Positions 7,906 to 17,225 are shown, counted from the first letter of the stretch. The stretch is DNA of 64,000 nucleotides from Pseudomonadota bacterium (GCA_023388175.1 JAEWGT010000007.1:1-64000), one strand, 5' to 3'. Notes: generated by a model not told the origin, from the letters alone. Translations and numbers: made by a program.

Positions 7906-9102
7906 TCAGCGTCCGCCCGTCAGTTCCATAATCCTGGCGCGCAACCCGGCGGGCATGCGCAGCATCGCCGCCTTCAGTGCGGGGCGCAGCACCACGTCCC
8001 AGGCCCGCGTCACGAGCCACCCCTTAGCCGTCACCGGCAGGGCAAAGTCGCGCACCGGCACGGTCTCGGTGGCAAATGTAATTTTATAGGGCATGGCCGG
8101 CACCCCCAGGTCGCAGCCGGAAAGCCCCAGATCCGAGCAGGCCCTGATGATTTCCCCCAGTTGCAGCTTGCCCGGGCTCTCGTCCGAATTGGAGAAGTCG
8201 CGCGCGGCCACATAGGCGTAATAGCGCCCGCCATGCACAAAGCCCCATTGTTCGGCAATCGGCTTGCCATTGTGGGTCAGTGAGAACGCCAAGAGCCGGA
8301 TATCGGTGCGCTCGGCCAGCCCTGTGCAGAAATCGGGAAAGCCCCCATCGCGGAAGGCGCGCGACGTAAGCCCCTGCTCACGCAGCCGTTCGGCGCGGCC
8401 CACCAAGGTCCGCTCGATGAGATCACGACGCTGCTCGGGCGGCACCAACTGGTGGTCAACGACCCCGTCGCGCTCCAGCCTGTTGCGTGCATTGCGCATA
8501 TTCTTCCGCGTCTTGGTGCGGATAGTGGCAAAATAGCTGGCGAAATCGTCAAAGGCGTCGAGTGCGACATAGGGCGCGCCCATTTCGGAGCCCGTTTCAA
8601 TTCTGGTCGCGGGCAGGCCCTTCGCCAGACTGGACCCTTCCCGCACCTTGAGCAGGCTCACCACATCGCAACGTCCCGCCCGCGTCGCCGCCTTGAGCAG
8701 GCTTTTCACCGCCATCTGCGGCTCGACACCGCTATCGAGCAGCATATCGGCATATTGGGTAAAGCCATTACCCAGCGGCACCAATACCGCACGCATCGGT
8801 GTCGCCACGCGCTCCAGCGGCAGCACCGCAACGAGCCGCCCGGCATCTTCGAGCACTGCTATCACTGGCGCAAAATGCGTATTGCCGCGCCTGGCCTCGA
8901 AATCGAAGATCGCCTGCGCCCAGGCCAGGCTCTGAAACGGAGTCGCGCCGACAGTCTTCCGCTCCAGCACCAGCCAGCGTTCGGCCAGCGCGTCGAGTGC
9001 CTCGCGGCTGCGCAGCACCCTTGCCTCAAGGCCAGGCGCCAGCGCGGCCGGTAGCGCCGGGCTGTGGTCGTCGGGCATGGCTATGGTGCCTGCTGCGATC
9101 AT
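7906..9102 (-). CDS. GNAT-fold acetyltransferase, CelD/BioF2-like family
   Basis: 398 residues. It resembles the COG5653/GNAT_6 family, which includes proteins linked to polysaccharide synthesis: two tandem GNAT-like halves with the later half holding KPIAEQWGFVHGGRYYAYVAARD and a final SDLGLSGCDLGVPAMPYK segment. Actual substrate is unknown. The ATG overlaps the stop of the upstream cupin-like gene (ATGA, 9099-9102), so the two are translationally coupled. No signal peptide; probably cytoplasmic. Confidence 0.75.
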   Translation of the reverse strand: MIAAGTIAMPDDHSPALPAALAPGLEARVLRSREALDALAERWLVLERKTVGATPFQSLAWAQAIFDFEARRGNTHFAPVIAVLEDAGRLVAVLPLERVATPMRAVLVPLGNGFTQYADMLLDSGVEPQMAVKSLLKAATRAGRCDVVSLLKVREGSSLAKGLPATRIETGSEMGAPYVALDAFDDFASYFATIRTKTRKNMRNARNRLERDGVVDHQLVPPEQRRDLIERTLVGRAERLREQGLTSRAFRDGGFPDFCTGLAERTDIRLLAFSLTHNGKPIAEQWGFVHGGRYYAYVAARDFSNSDESPGKLQLGEIIRACSDLGLSGCDLGVPAMPYKITFATETVPVRDFALPVTAKGWLVTRAWDVVLRPALKAAMLRMPAGLRARIMELTGGR

Positions 9103-10058
9103 TTTTCGAATGTATGGGCTGCGATGTCGCGCACCCCTTCGGGGGCACTGGGATCAACCCGGAAATCGACCGTATAGACCTTCTTCTTTTGCGGGTTGAG
9201 CGGCGAGAATTTCACGGCCCCGGCCAGACCCAGCTTGGCGAGGTAGGAAAGCCCTGTCACCTGCTGGCTGAGCTTTTGCATCCCCATCCTGTTGCGCAGC
9301 ACGCCATTGGCGTAATTGACCGCATAATGCTTGCGCAGATCGTCGGTCCAGTGCTCGGTGGTGAAACTGACATTGAGCATGCCGTGATTGACCACGCGAT
9401 GCGGTCCATTGAGCGGCCAGTGCAGCATCTGTCCCGCTTCAAGGTCATAGACCTGGGCGAAATCGTCGAACCAGGGCTCGAACGGCATGTCGGTCTCGCG
9501 CAACTGGCCCAGGATCAATTTTTCCAGCGCCGGTTGCGAGATGAACGGCGCCTGCGCCGGATAGACATAGACCTTCTTGGTGCCACGCACCTGCCACAGG
9601 CTCTGCCCCGGCACGTCGGAATGATACTTCACCGAAACATTGGGCGAAGAAATGAGAATGGTCAGGTTCCGCTTGTAGCTCTTGAAGCCGGGCACCCGTT
9701 CCTCGAACTCGGCATAAAGACTGTCGAGCAAGTCGCCATAGGCCGGATCGGTCTTGGCGGGCGCGGTTAAGTTCACCCAGATATTGCCATTGCGCACGAT
9801 ATCCAGCACCTCGGCGCCGGAAATGTCCTTGATTTCGCCTTCCCGCCGCTTGGGCGGATTGCCCGGCGTCTTCTGCGAATAATTGACGTGATAGGCTTCG
9901 CGCGGCGAGCGATCGATCAGCGATGCCAGCGCCGCATCGCTGAACAGCGGCGAGTTCACGAGGCTATGGGAAAGGCGCAGGGACTGATTGCCCCACAGCT
10001 TGGGATAATGCGGCTGCCAGTCAGTGATGATCTGGTCGGTGATCAGCTTCATGTTCAT
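9099..10058 (-). CDS. Cupin-like (JmjC-type) domain protein
   Basis: 319 residues from the ATG at 10058, which has GGAG upstream; a second ATG at 10052 is possible. The centre has the pattern of Fe(II)/2-oxoglutarate cupin_8 proteins: a H-x-D pair in VKYHSDVPGQS (about 148-158), followed by a lysine-rich strand (GTKKVYVYP) and a distal histidine in PHRVVNHGMLNVSF. This suggests an oxygenase or a relative; the substrate is unknown. It is the first gene of a two-gene operon with a CelD-like acetyltransferase, so a shared small-molecule or envelope modification is plausible. Confidence 0.7.
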   Translation of the reverse strand: MNMKLITDQIITDWQPHYPKLWGNQSLRLSHSLVNSPLFSDAALASLIDRSPREAYHVNYSQKTPGNPPKRREGEIKDISGAEVLDIVRNGNIWVNLTAPAKTDPAYGDLLDSLYAEFEERVPGFKSYKRNLTILISSPNVSVKYHSDVPGQSLWQVRGTKKVYVYPAQAPFISQPALEKLILGQLRETDMPFEPWFDDFAQVYDLEAGQMLHWPLNGPHRVVNHGMLNVSFTTEHWTDDLRKHYAVNYANGVLRNRMGMQKLSQQVTGLSYLAKLGLAGAVKFSPLNPQKKKVYTVDFRVDPSAPEGVRDIAAHTFEK

Positions 10059-10213
10059 GGACAAGGCTCCGGAGAGTGGCACGCGGCGACATTGCTTCAG
10101 CCGCCAATTTAGACGAAGCGCTGTCCCGCGCACATTAAAGCTGCTGCTCTGGTTAAGATCGAACCCCGCGCAAGTGGTTAAAATTAAAAGAAAAACGACA
10201 CCTCTTGCACCTT

Positions 10214-10237
10214 GGCGAGATCGAAATCGATTTCGCC
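10214..10237. promoter_or_regulatory. Hairpin in the dapF leader region
   Basis: GGCGAGATCG pairs with CGATTTCGCC (one G-T pair) around a 4-base loop. It lies about 90 bases before the dapF start, in the 267-bp divergent region shared with the cupin gene. No T run follows. Confidence 0.35.
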
Positions 10238-10293
10238 TCCCATGCGGCCCCTACTGGAATTTGCCGGCCAGTTCCGCCATATACTTCCCCCAT

Positions 10294-10329
10294 ATGCCTG
10301 AATTTGAACCTCCCGGAACAGCGCATTGA
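10294..10329 (+). CDS. Possible 11-codon upstream ORF overlapping dapF
   Basis: An ATG at 10294 opens an 11-residue frame (MPEFEPPGTAH) whose TGA at 10327-10329 overlaps the TTG start of dapF at 10326. Such an arrangement can couple translation of the second gene. There is no strong ribosome site before the ATG, so this is tentative. Confidence 0.25.
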   Translation: MPEFEPPGTAH

Positions 10330-11198
10330 GCGACGTCAGCTTTTTCAAGATGAACGGACTGGGCAACCAGATCATTGTGGCCGACCTGCGCGGCAGCAAT
10401 GAAAGGGTGACGCCCGAAGCTGCCATCGCCATCAATGCCCGTCCCGAAACCCGCTTCGACCAGATCATGGCCGTGCATGATCCGAAGACGCCGGGCACTG
10501 CCAATTACATCGAGATCATCAATTCAGACGGCAGCCGCGCCCAGGCCTGCGGCAATGGCATGCGCTGTGTGGTGCAGATGCTGAGCGCCGAGCAGGGCCG
10601 CCAGCGTTTTACCTTCGAGACCGTGGCCGGCATTCTCTTTGGCGAAGAGGCCGAGAGCGGCCTCATCACTGTCGACATGGGCACGCCGAAATTCGCCTGG
10701 TACGACATTCCGCTCAACGAGGAATTTGCCGATACCCGCGCCATCGAATTGCAGATCGGCCCCATTGATGCGCCGGTGCTGCATTCGCCCTCCGTCGCCT
10801 CCATGGGCAATCCCCACGCCACCTTCTGGGTCAGGGACGATGTCTGGTCCTACGCGCTGGACCGGTTCGGGCCGCTGCTCGAAAACCACCCGCTCTTTCC
10901 CGAGCGCTGCAATATTTCCATCGCCAATGTGGTGGCGCCCGACCGGATCATCCTGCGCACCTGGGAGCGTGGCGCGGGCCTCACCGAGGCCTGCGGCACT
11001 GCGGCCTGCGCCGCTCTGGTCAATGCAGCCCGCACCCGCCGCTCCGCCCGCAAGGCCACCGTGACCCTGCCCGGTGGCGATCTCGTGGTCGAATGGCTCG
11101 ACAATGACCATGTCACCCTGACCGGCCCGGCGGAATTTGAATGGCGCGGCCTGCTCAACCCGGCAAACGGCGCCTGGACGCGCAGCGAGGCCGCATAA
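10326..11198 (+). CDS. dapF: Diaminopimelate epimerase
   Basis: 290 residues. DapF converts LL- to meso-diaminopimelate for lysine and peptidoglycan. Both catalytic cysteines are present: one in ACGNGMRC (about 74-81) and one in TEACGTAACAA (about 220). The start appears to be TTG, since SDVSFFKMNGLGN is the conserved N-terminus and no ATG lies upstream in frame; CGGAA precedes it. The stop overlaps the mtaB ATG by one base, so dapF-mtaB are coupled. Confidence 0.94.
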   Translation: MSDVSFFKMNGLGNQIIVADLRGSNERVTPEAAIAINARPETRFDQIMAVHDPKTPGTANYIEIINSDGSRAQACGNGMRCVVQMLSAEQGRQRFTFETVAGILFGEEAESGLITVDMGTPKFAWYDIPLNEEFADTRAIELQIGPIDAPVLHSPSVASMGNPHATFWVRDDVWSYALDRFGPLLENHPLFPERCNISIANVVAPDRIILRTWERGAGLTEACGTAACAALVNAARTRRSARKATVTLPGGDLVVEWLDNDHVTLTGPAEFEWRGLLNPANGAWTRSEAA

Positions 11199-12460
11199 TG
11201 GCGGTCGAAACGCTGACATTCGGCTGCCGCCTCAATGCCTATGAAGGTGCGGTGATCAAAGCCGAAGCCGAGAAGGCCGGGCTGGACAACGCCATCATCA
11301 TCAATTCCTGCGCCGTCACTGGCGAAGCTGTGCGTCAGGCCCGCCAGGCCGTGCGCAAGGCGCGCCGCGACAACCCCACGGCCCGCATCATCGTCACCGG
11401 CTGCGCCGCCCAGACGGAGGCACGCTCTTTCGGCGACATGGACGAAGTCGATCTCGTCATCGGCAATCAGGACAAGCTCAAGGCCCAGAGCTACGCCTCT
11501 CTCGCCCTCGGCGCCCCGCTCAATGACAAGGTCCAGGTCAACGACATCATGAGCGTGCGCGAGACAGCCGCGCATCTCATCGAAGGCATGGACGGCCACA
11601 CCCGCGCTTTCGTGCAGGTTCAGAATGGCTGCGATCACCGCTGCACATTCTGCATCATCCCCTTTGGCCGCGGCCCCTCGCGCTCTGTCCCGATGGGCCT
11701 TGTGGTCGATCAGATCAAACAGCTCGTCGCCGGCGGTTATGCCGAGATCGTCTTGACTGGGGTGGATATCACCTCCTACGGCCCAGACCTGCCGGGCAGT
11801 CCGGGCCTCGGCCAGTTGGTGCAGGCCATTTTGCGCCATGTGCCCGACCTGCCACGCCTGCGCCTCTCCTCGATCGACTCCATCGAGGCCGATCCGGCGC
11901 TGTACGACGCGCTGGCGGAAAGCCGCCTGATGCCGCATCTGCATCTTTCCCTGCAATCGGGCGATGACCTGATTTTGAAGCGCATGAAGCGCCGCCACCT
12001 CCGTGAGGAGGCGCTGGCCGTCGTAGAAAATCTGCGCGCCCGCCGCCCGGACATGGTGTTCGGCGCCGATATCATTGCCGGCTTCCCTACCGAAACCGAC
12101 GCCATGTTCGAGAACTCCCTCAACTTCATCGCCGAGGCGGGCCTCACCTATATTCACGCCTTCCCCTATTCCCCACGACCCGGCACCCCCGCCGCCCGCA
12201 TGCCGCAGGTGCCCAAAAAAGTCGCCCGCGCCCGCGCGTCGCTGTTGCGCGAAGCCGGCGAATCCCAATTTGCCGCTTTGTGCCAAAGCCGGCTTGGCGC
12301 TATCGAACAGGTGCTGGTGGAACGCGGCGGACGTGGCCGGACCGAACATTTCATTCCGGTCCGCGTTGCCGATGCAGCGCCCGGACAATTGGTCACCATG
12401 CGCATGACCGGCACGGATGGCGCTGGCCTCTTGGGCGAAATTCTTCGGACTGCCGCATAG
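11198..12460 (+). CDS. mtaB: tRNA (N6-threonylcarbamoyladenosine(37)-C2)-methylthiotransferase
   Basis: 420 residues. MtaB is a radical-SAM enzyme that turns t6A37 into ms2t6A37 in tRNAs reading ANN codons. The N-terminal methylthiotransferase domain has Cys10, Cys38 and Cys69 for the auxiliary cluster, and the radical-SAM motif is CDHRCTFC (Cys145, 149, 152). A short TRAM-like C-terminal part follows. Its substrate tRNAs first need TsaD, also encoded here. The ATG overlaps the dapF TAA. ftsY follows after 23 bases. Confidence 0.93.
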   Translation: MAVETLTFGCRLNAYEGAVIKAEAEKAGLDNAIIINSCAVTGEAVRQARQAVRKARRDNPTARIIVTGCAAQTEARSFGDMDEVDLVIGNQDKLKAQSYASLALGAPLNDKVQVNDIMSVRETAAHLIEGMDGHTRAFVQVQNGCDHRCTFCIIPFGRGPSRSVPMGLVVDQIKQLVAGGYAEIVLTGVDITSYGPDLPGSPGLGQLVQAILRHVPDLPRLRLSSIDSIEADPALYDALAESRLMPHLHLSLQSGDDLILKRMKRRHLREEALAVVENLRARRPDMVFGADIIAGFPTETDAMFENSLNFIAEAGLTYIHAFPYSPRPGTPAARMPQVPKKVARARASLLREAGESQFAALCQSRLGAIEQVLVERGGRGRTEHFIPVRVADAAPGQLVTMRMTGTDGAGLLGEILRTAA

Positions 12461-12483
12461 GCGCCGATACTTCAGGACGTGTA

Positions 12484-13671
12484 ATGACCGAGAAAAAAAC
12501 CGGCTTTTTCCAGCGCCTTTTCGGCAATCAGCCCGCGCCATCGCCCGCGCCGCCCGAGGCTCAGCCCGGCGCACCGGCCGAACCCATCCCGGCTGTTCCC
12601 GAAGTGGTGGTGCCTGCGCCGGAGCCCGAAAAACCTGTCGAACCGGTGGATCACCCACCCCCGCCGGGCCCGCCTGAAACCACGCCGGATTATATCGAAC
12701 AGATCGAAGACCAGTTCGTCGCCCCGCCGGCCGCCGTGGTGGAACCCGCCCATCCGCAGGGTTGGTTTGCCCGCCTGGCCTCCGGCCTCCGGCGCTCCTC
12801 GGACAATCTGGCAAGCTCGATCACCTCGGTTTTCACCAAGCGCAAACTCGATGCGGCCACGCTCGATGAACTTGAGGACGTCCTGATCCAGGCCGATCTC
12901 GGCATCGACACCGCCATGGCCATCACCGAAACCCTGCGCCGCGATCGCTTCGACAAGGAAATATCGGACGCCGATGTGCGCGCCGTGCTCTCCGCCGAAG
13001 TCGAAAAGGTGCTCGGCCCTGTCGCCCGACCGCTGACCATCGAAGTGGGCAAAAAGCCTTTCGTCATTCTGATGATCGGGGTCAATGGCTCGGGCAAGAC
13101 GACCACTATCGGCAAGCTGGCGCAGAAATTTACCCGCGAAGGCCGCTCGGTCATGCTCGCCGCCGGCGACACCTTCCGTGCCGCCGCCATCGAGCAATTG
13201 CAGGTCTGGGGCCAGCGTACCGGCGCTCCGGTCATGGCCCGGCCCGCCGGCGCCGATGCCTCAGGCCTCGCCTTCGACGCCGTCACCCAGGCAAAAGCCG
13301 AAAATCGCGACGTCTTGATCATCGACACCGCCGGCCGGTTGCAGAACCGAGACGAATTGATGGACGAGCTGGAAAAGATCATCCGCGTCATCCGCAAGGT
13401 GGACCCCGCCGCGCCGCATGCGACCCTGCTGACCCTGGACGCCACCACCGGCCAGAACGCCCTCAGGCAGGTCGAAATTTTCGGCAAGCGCGCCGGAGTC
13501 ACCGGCCTTGTCATGACCAAGCTCGATGGCACGGCCCGGGGCGGCATCCTTGTCGCCATTGCCCGGAAATTCGGGCTGCCCGTCCACTTCATCGGGGTCG
13601 GCGAAGGCGTGGAGGATCTGGAGCCTTTTGAAGCGCGCGACTTTGCACGGGCCATTGCCGGCGACGCATAG
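12484..13671 (+). CDS. ftsY: Signal recognition particle receptor
   Basis: 395 residues. FtsY is the membrane-associated GTPase partner of Ffh. The first ~90 residues are proline- and glutamate-rich (the acidic A domain), then the N domain, and the G domain with GVNGSGKTTT at 199-208, DTFRAAA, DTAGRL and TKLDGTARGG. The open frame extends to 12280 inside mtaB, but the protein clearly begins MTEKKTGFFQRLF. Probably translated from the dapF-mtaB transcript. Confidence 0.96.
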   Translation: MTEKKTGFFQRLFGNQPAPSPAPPEAQPGAPAEPIPAVPEVVVPAPEPEKPVEPVDHPPPPGPPETTPDYIEQIEDQFVAPPAAVVEPAHPQGWFARLASGLRRSSDNLASSITSVFTKRKLDAATLDELEDVLIQADLGIDTAMAITETLRRDRFDKEISDADVRAVLSAEVEKVLGPVARPLTIEVGKKPFVILMIGVNGSGKTTTIGKLAQKFTREGRSVMLAAGDTFRAAAIEQLQVWGQRTGAPVMARPAGADASGLAFDAVTQAKAENRDVLIIDTAGRLQNRDELMDELEKIIRVIRKVDPAAPHATLLTLDATTGQNALRQVEIFGKRAGVTGLVMTKLDGTARGGILVAIARKFGLPVHFIGVGEGVEDLEPFEARDFARAIAGDA

Positions 13672-13757
13672 CCCAAATCTTACCACTCTTGCGGCCTATC
13701 GGCTTGCATCGGATGGCCTCTGCCATCACATTGGCCACCAACGCCATGGAACACAAG

Positions 13758-14372
13758 ATGACCGACAAAGCCGCAGAACCGGACGTCAATTGGGATGAAT
13801 TGAGGCCCCAGATCACCAAGCTGGCGCTTGAGCTTGGCCCGCTTGTCGTCTTTTTCATCATGAATGGGCGGGCGGACATCTTCGTTGCCACCGCCTGGTT
13901 CATGGTTGCCATGACCATTTCGCTGCTGTTGAGCTGGCTGATCCTCAAGAAAGTGGCGGTCATGCCGCTGGTCACCGGCGCCGTGGTTCTGGTCTTTGGC
14001 GGGCTGACCCTGTGGCTGCAGGATGACACTTTCATCAAGATGAAGCCGACCATTACCAATGTGATGTTCGCATCCGTGCTGCTTGGCGGCCTGCTGTTCG
14101 GCCAGTCCCTGCTGAAATATGTCTTTGGCGAAGTCTATAAGCTCACCGCCGAAGGCTGGTGGCGGCTGACGCTCTATTGGGGCCTGTTCTTCGTCGTGCT
14201 GGCCGTGCTCAATGAAGTGGTCTGGCGCAATTTCTCCACCGATTTCTGGGTCGCGTTCAAGGTTTGGGGCATCATGCCGCTGACCGTGGCTTTCTCGATG
14301 ACCCAATTGCCGTTGCTGAGCAAATATGCTCCCGAGCCGGAACCGGTCCCAACGCCGCCAGTCACCGGCTGA
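13758..14372 (+). CDS. yciB: Inner-membrane septation protein A family (YciB/IspZ)
   Basis: About 204 residues with five to six hydrophobic segments. The motifs ELGPLVVFFIMN near the N-terminus and the end AVLNEVVWRNFSTDFWVAFKVWGIMPLT are typical of YciB/IspZ, an inner-membrane protein implicated in envelope and septum integrity. I chose the ATG at 13758 with GGAACACAAG upstream; 13746 is an alternative. Follows ftsY by 86 bases and converges on the PLP-enzyme gene with one base between stops. Confidence 0.9.
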   Translation: MTDKAAEPDVNWDELRPQITKLALELGPLVVFFIMNGRADIFVATAWFMVAMTISLLLSWLILKKVAVMPLVTGAVVLVFGGLTLWLQDDTFIKMKPTITNVMFASVLLGGLLFGQSLLKYVFGEVYKLTAEGWWRLTLYWGLFFVVLAVLNEVVWRNFSTDFWVAFKVWGIMPLTVAFSMTQLPLLSKYAPEPEPVPTPPVTG

Positions 14373-14373
14373 T

Positions 14374-15483
14374 CTAACGCAGCACTATCGCCCCGGACGC
14401 GTTCGCCGCCAGAAAAGTGTCCACTTTGGCCGCGAGCGCCGCATCAGGATCGGATCGCGGCGTGTCGCCGGCAAAGGTATGCTTGAAGCCCGAAGCGGTG
14501 ATCACGCAAACCGTACCGGGGGTGACCAGCTCAGGCTGACGCAGCAATAAGGCTATCCCCGCACAGGCGGAAAATTCGGCATCCAGCCCGTCACAACGCA
14601 AGAGCGCAGTGCGGGCCGCGGCCAGTTCGTCATCGCTCACGGCCTCAACCCGTCCCTTGCTGGCCCGCACGGCATCGAGAACGCGCGTCCCATCCTGCGG
14701 ATAACCCGTCAGCCGGTCGGCAATAGCCGCAGCTCTGGTCGAAACGTCACCCATCCAGGGTTCGACCCTGTCCTGCCCGGCAGCAAAGGCACGGGCAATC
14801 GGAGCGCAACCTGCCGCCTGCACCGCGACCAGAGGCGGCACGGGCAGGCCAGCCTCCCGCAGGCCATTGGCGAGCCCGACCAGCACCGGCCCGGCGCTGA
14901 CCGGCGCCACCACTTTCGTGATATCCGCGCCCAATTGTCCCGCCAGTTCGCGTCCGATGGCCCGGCATCCCCATTCGGCCCAGGGTGAAGCAAAGGTCGA
15001 ATAGAGGCGGAAAAAACCCAGCATTTCAGACAGCCGGTCCGCCAGCGCGTAGGATTGGCTGGGCCCCTCCCCCGCCCGCACCACGAAGCCGCCGCGGCTC
15101 AAGACCGGCGCCAGCCGCTCAACGGGCACGCTGACCGGCACGATCGCCACCATCGGCAGGCCATGGCGGGCGCAAAGGGCGGCCGCCGACACCGCCGCAT
15201 TGCCGCTGGAGGGGACGACGACGCCGGGGCAGTCAGGCTCACGCACCAGCAATTCGCCAATGCTGGCCGCCATGATGCGATCCTTGAACGAACCGCTGAG
15301 ATGGCTGCCCTCATATTTGAGCCAGACCCCTTCAAGCCCCGGAATGCGCGAGGCAATCAGCGGCGACCAGGCATTGGCCGGATGACCCCAATAGGCCGCG
15401 GGCAATGGATCGCTGATCTCGCAGATCCCACCATCGTCGCCATAGCCGAAGACAGCATCGGATCGCGCGATTTTGCTGACCAT
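14374..15483 (-). CDS. PLP-dependent enzyme, threonine synthase-like fold type II
   Basis: 369 residues from the ATG at 15483. Fold-type II PLP features: the Schiff-base lysine in GSFKDR (about 82), the substrate loop SSGNAAVSAA, and a glycine/serine phosphate-binding stretch. Closest families are threonine synthase and related lyases, but it is shorter than canonical ThrC, so the reaction is unproven. It may be the last gene of the minus-strand group tsaD-gpsA-YciI-EVE; the gap to the EVE gene is 22 bases. Confidence 0.75.
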   Translation of the reverse strand: MVSKIARSDAVFGYGDDGGICEISDPLPAAYWGHPANAWSPLIASRIPGLEGVWLKYEGSHLSGSFKDRIMAASIGELLVREPDCPGVVVPSSGNAAVSAAALCARHGLPMVAIVPVSVPVERLAPVLSRGGFVVRAGEGPSQSYALADRLSEMLGFFRLYSTFASPWAEWGCRAIGRELAGQLGADITKVVAPVSAGPVLVGLANGLREAGLPVPPLVAVQAAGCAPIARAFAAGQDRVEPWMGDVSTRAAAIADRLTGYPQDGTRVLDAVRASKGRVEAVSDDELAAARTALLRCDGLDAEFSACAGIALLLRQPELVTPGTVCVITASGFKHTFAGDTPRSDPDAALAAKVDTFLAANASGAIVLR

Positions 15484-15505
15484 GCTCACCGCGCCTGTAC
15501 CGTGT

Positions 15506-15940
15506 TCAGAGCCCACCCATCTTGCAGAGCAGTTTCCACTCCGCATCCGAAACCTTGGACACCGAAAGCCGGGAGAGCTTCACCAGTTCCAGTTCGCTGA
15601 GTTCCGGCGTGGCCTTGATTTCGGCCAGCGTCACCGGTCGGGGAAAGGGCCTGACCGATTGCACATCGACGCAATCCCACACCACTTCGCCCTTGCCATT
15701 GAGTTCGCCGGTCGAATCGGGATGGGAGGGCGCGACGATCTTCATGATCCCCACGATCTCCTTGCCGATATTGGAATGGTAGAAGAAGGCTTCCTCGCCC
15801 ACTGCCATGGCCCGCATATTGTTGCGCGCCGCATAATTGCGCACGCCATGCCATTCCTCGGCCTCGCCCTTTGCGGTCTTGGCCACGAGATCATCGAAGG
15901 AGAAAACGTCGGGCTCCGACTTCATCAGCCAATAGGCCAT
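15506..15940 (-). CDS. EVE domain protein
   Basis: 144 residues covering one EVE domain, of the PUA-like fold: MAYWLMKSEP at the start, EWHGVRNYAARNNMR, and FFYHSN are hallmark segments shared with human thymocyte nuclear protein 1. EVE proteins are thought to bind modified bases in nucleic acid; the ligand here is unknown. Starts 3 bases after the YciI-like stop, so it belongs to the tsaD-gpsA-yciI-EVE operon. Confidence 0.88.
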   Translation of the reverse strand: MAYWLMKSEPDVFSFDDLVAKTAKGEAEEWHGVRNYAARNNMRAMAVGEEAFFYHSNIGKEIVGIMKIVAPSHPDSTGELNGKGEVVWDCVDVQSVRPFPRPVTLAEIKATPELSELELVKLSRLSVSKVSDAEWKLLCKMGGL

Positions 15941-15943
15941 GAC

Positions 15944-16237
15944 CTAGAGCTCCACGCCGGAATTGTTGATGGCAATGCGCCAGCGCTTGACCTCGTAGCT
16001 GGCAAAGACGCCCGCAGGAACGAAGGGATCGGCTGCCGCCATTTTCTCTGCCTCTTCCAGGCTTTCCGCCTCGAAAATCACGATCGAGCCTTCCGGCTTG
16101 TCATCGGCGTCGAGCAGCGCCCCGGCAAAGACCAGCTTCTTGCCGAGCCCGTTGAGATGCTCCAGATGCACCGGGCGCGTGTCGAGCCGTGTTTGCAGCG
16201 CCCCGGGCGCGTCCTTGGCGATCATGGCATAGAGCAT
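15944..16237 (-). CDS. YciI family protein
   Basis: 97 residues. The YciI/dimeric alpha-beta barrel pattern is clear: MLYAMIAKDAPGA, the HLEHL histidine region, and DPFVPAGVFASYEVKRW with the family aspartate. Function in the family is poorly defined. It starts 1 base from the gpsA stop. The pairing of YciI and EVE genes downstream of gpsA-tsaD is common in alphaproteobacteria, so it is a stable housekeeping cluster. Confidence 0.88.
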   Translation of the reverse strand: MLYAMIAKDAPGALQTRLDTRPVHLEHLNGLGKKLVFAGALLDADDKPEGSIVIFEAESLEEAEKMAAADPFVPAGVFASYEVKRWRIAINNSGVEL

Positions 16238-16238
16238 A

Positions 16239-17225
16239 TCAATGTTCCCTCTTGAGTGGACGGGACATCAGCCCCGCAACGATAGTGGCAATGTCGGCTT
16301 TGCCGGCAACGAAGGCGTCGACCGCTTCGATCAGCGGTGCATCGACATCAAGGCTACGCGCCAGAGCCGCCGCCACCGGCGCGGTCGCTACCCCTTCGGC
16401 CAGCTTGGCGCCGGAGGCCAGAATATCTTCGGTACGCTGACCCCGGCCAAGCGCCATCCCGAACTGATAGTTGCGCGATTGCACGGACGTACAGGTCAGC
16501 GTCAAATCACCCAGCCCGGCAAGTCCGGTAAGCGTGTGGGCCGAACCGCCCATGGCCGTCACCATCCGCGCCATTTCGGCATAGCCCCGCGCGATCAGCG
16601 CCGCCCGGGCAGAAGCGCCAAGATTGGCACCTTCGACCGCCCCGCAGGCCAGCGCATAGACATTCTTGAGCGCCCCCGCGATTTCGACCCCGATGCGGTC
16701 ATCGGCGGCATAGGGCCGGAAGCTCGGACCGGCAAGGGCTGCAGCCAGATTCGACGTGGCGCTGGCATCGTCGCCCGCCAGCGTCACCGCTGTCGGCCGC
16801 CCGGCCGCGACGTCAGCTGCAAAGCTGGGGCCCGACAGCACATAGGGCACCGCATCAGGGGCCATGTCGCACAATATTTCGCTCTGCCGTGCCAAAGTGC
16901 CGGTCTCGAGCCCCTTGGCCGAAAGGATGACAGGCTTGCCTGCCAGCAAGGCCGGATCCATCGCTGACAGCAGCGTGCGCGTCACCTGTGCAGGGACGGC
17001 GAGGATGACGATATCGCTTCCCGTAAAGGCCGGGGAAGCCTCAAGGCCATCAAGCAGTTTCTGTCCTGGAAGCGCCGCGTCATTGCTGGAGCCGGCATTG
17101 ATCGCGGTGGCCTTTTCGGCACTGCGCACCACCAGCGTCACCGAACGCCCGGCCATGGCCGCAGCCTGCGCCAAAGCCGTCCCCCAGGCGCCACCGCCGA
17201 TGACGGAAACCGTTTCAAGCCGCAT
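16239..17225 (-). CDS. gpsA: NAD(P)-dependent glycerol-3-phosphate dehydrogenase
   Basis: 328 residues. It reduces dihydroxyacetone phosphate to sn-glycerol 3-phosphate for phospholipid synthesis. The N-terminal dinucleotide motif is GGGAWGTALA (10-19), the catalytic lysine lies in GALKNVYALACG, and NYQFG/G-rich C-terminal helices follow. It overlaps the tsaD stop by 11 bases, so the two are translated from one message. Confidence 0.95.
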   Translation of the reverse strand: MRLETVSVIGGGAWGTALAQAAAMAGRSVTLVVRSAEKATAINAGSSNDAALPGQKLLDGLEASPAFTGSDIVILAVPAQVTRTLLSAMDPALLAGKPVILSAKGLETGTLARQSEILCDMAPDAVPYVLSGPSFAADVAAGRPTAVTLAGDDASATSNLAAALAGPSFRPYAADDRIGVEIAGALKNVYALACGAVEGANLGASARAALIARGYAEMARMVTAMGGSAHTLTGLAGLGDLTLTCTSVQSRNYQFGMALGRGQRTEDILASGAKLAEGVATAPVAAALARSLDVDAPLIEAVDAFVAGKADIATIVAGLMSRPLKREH

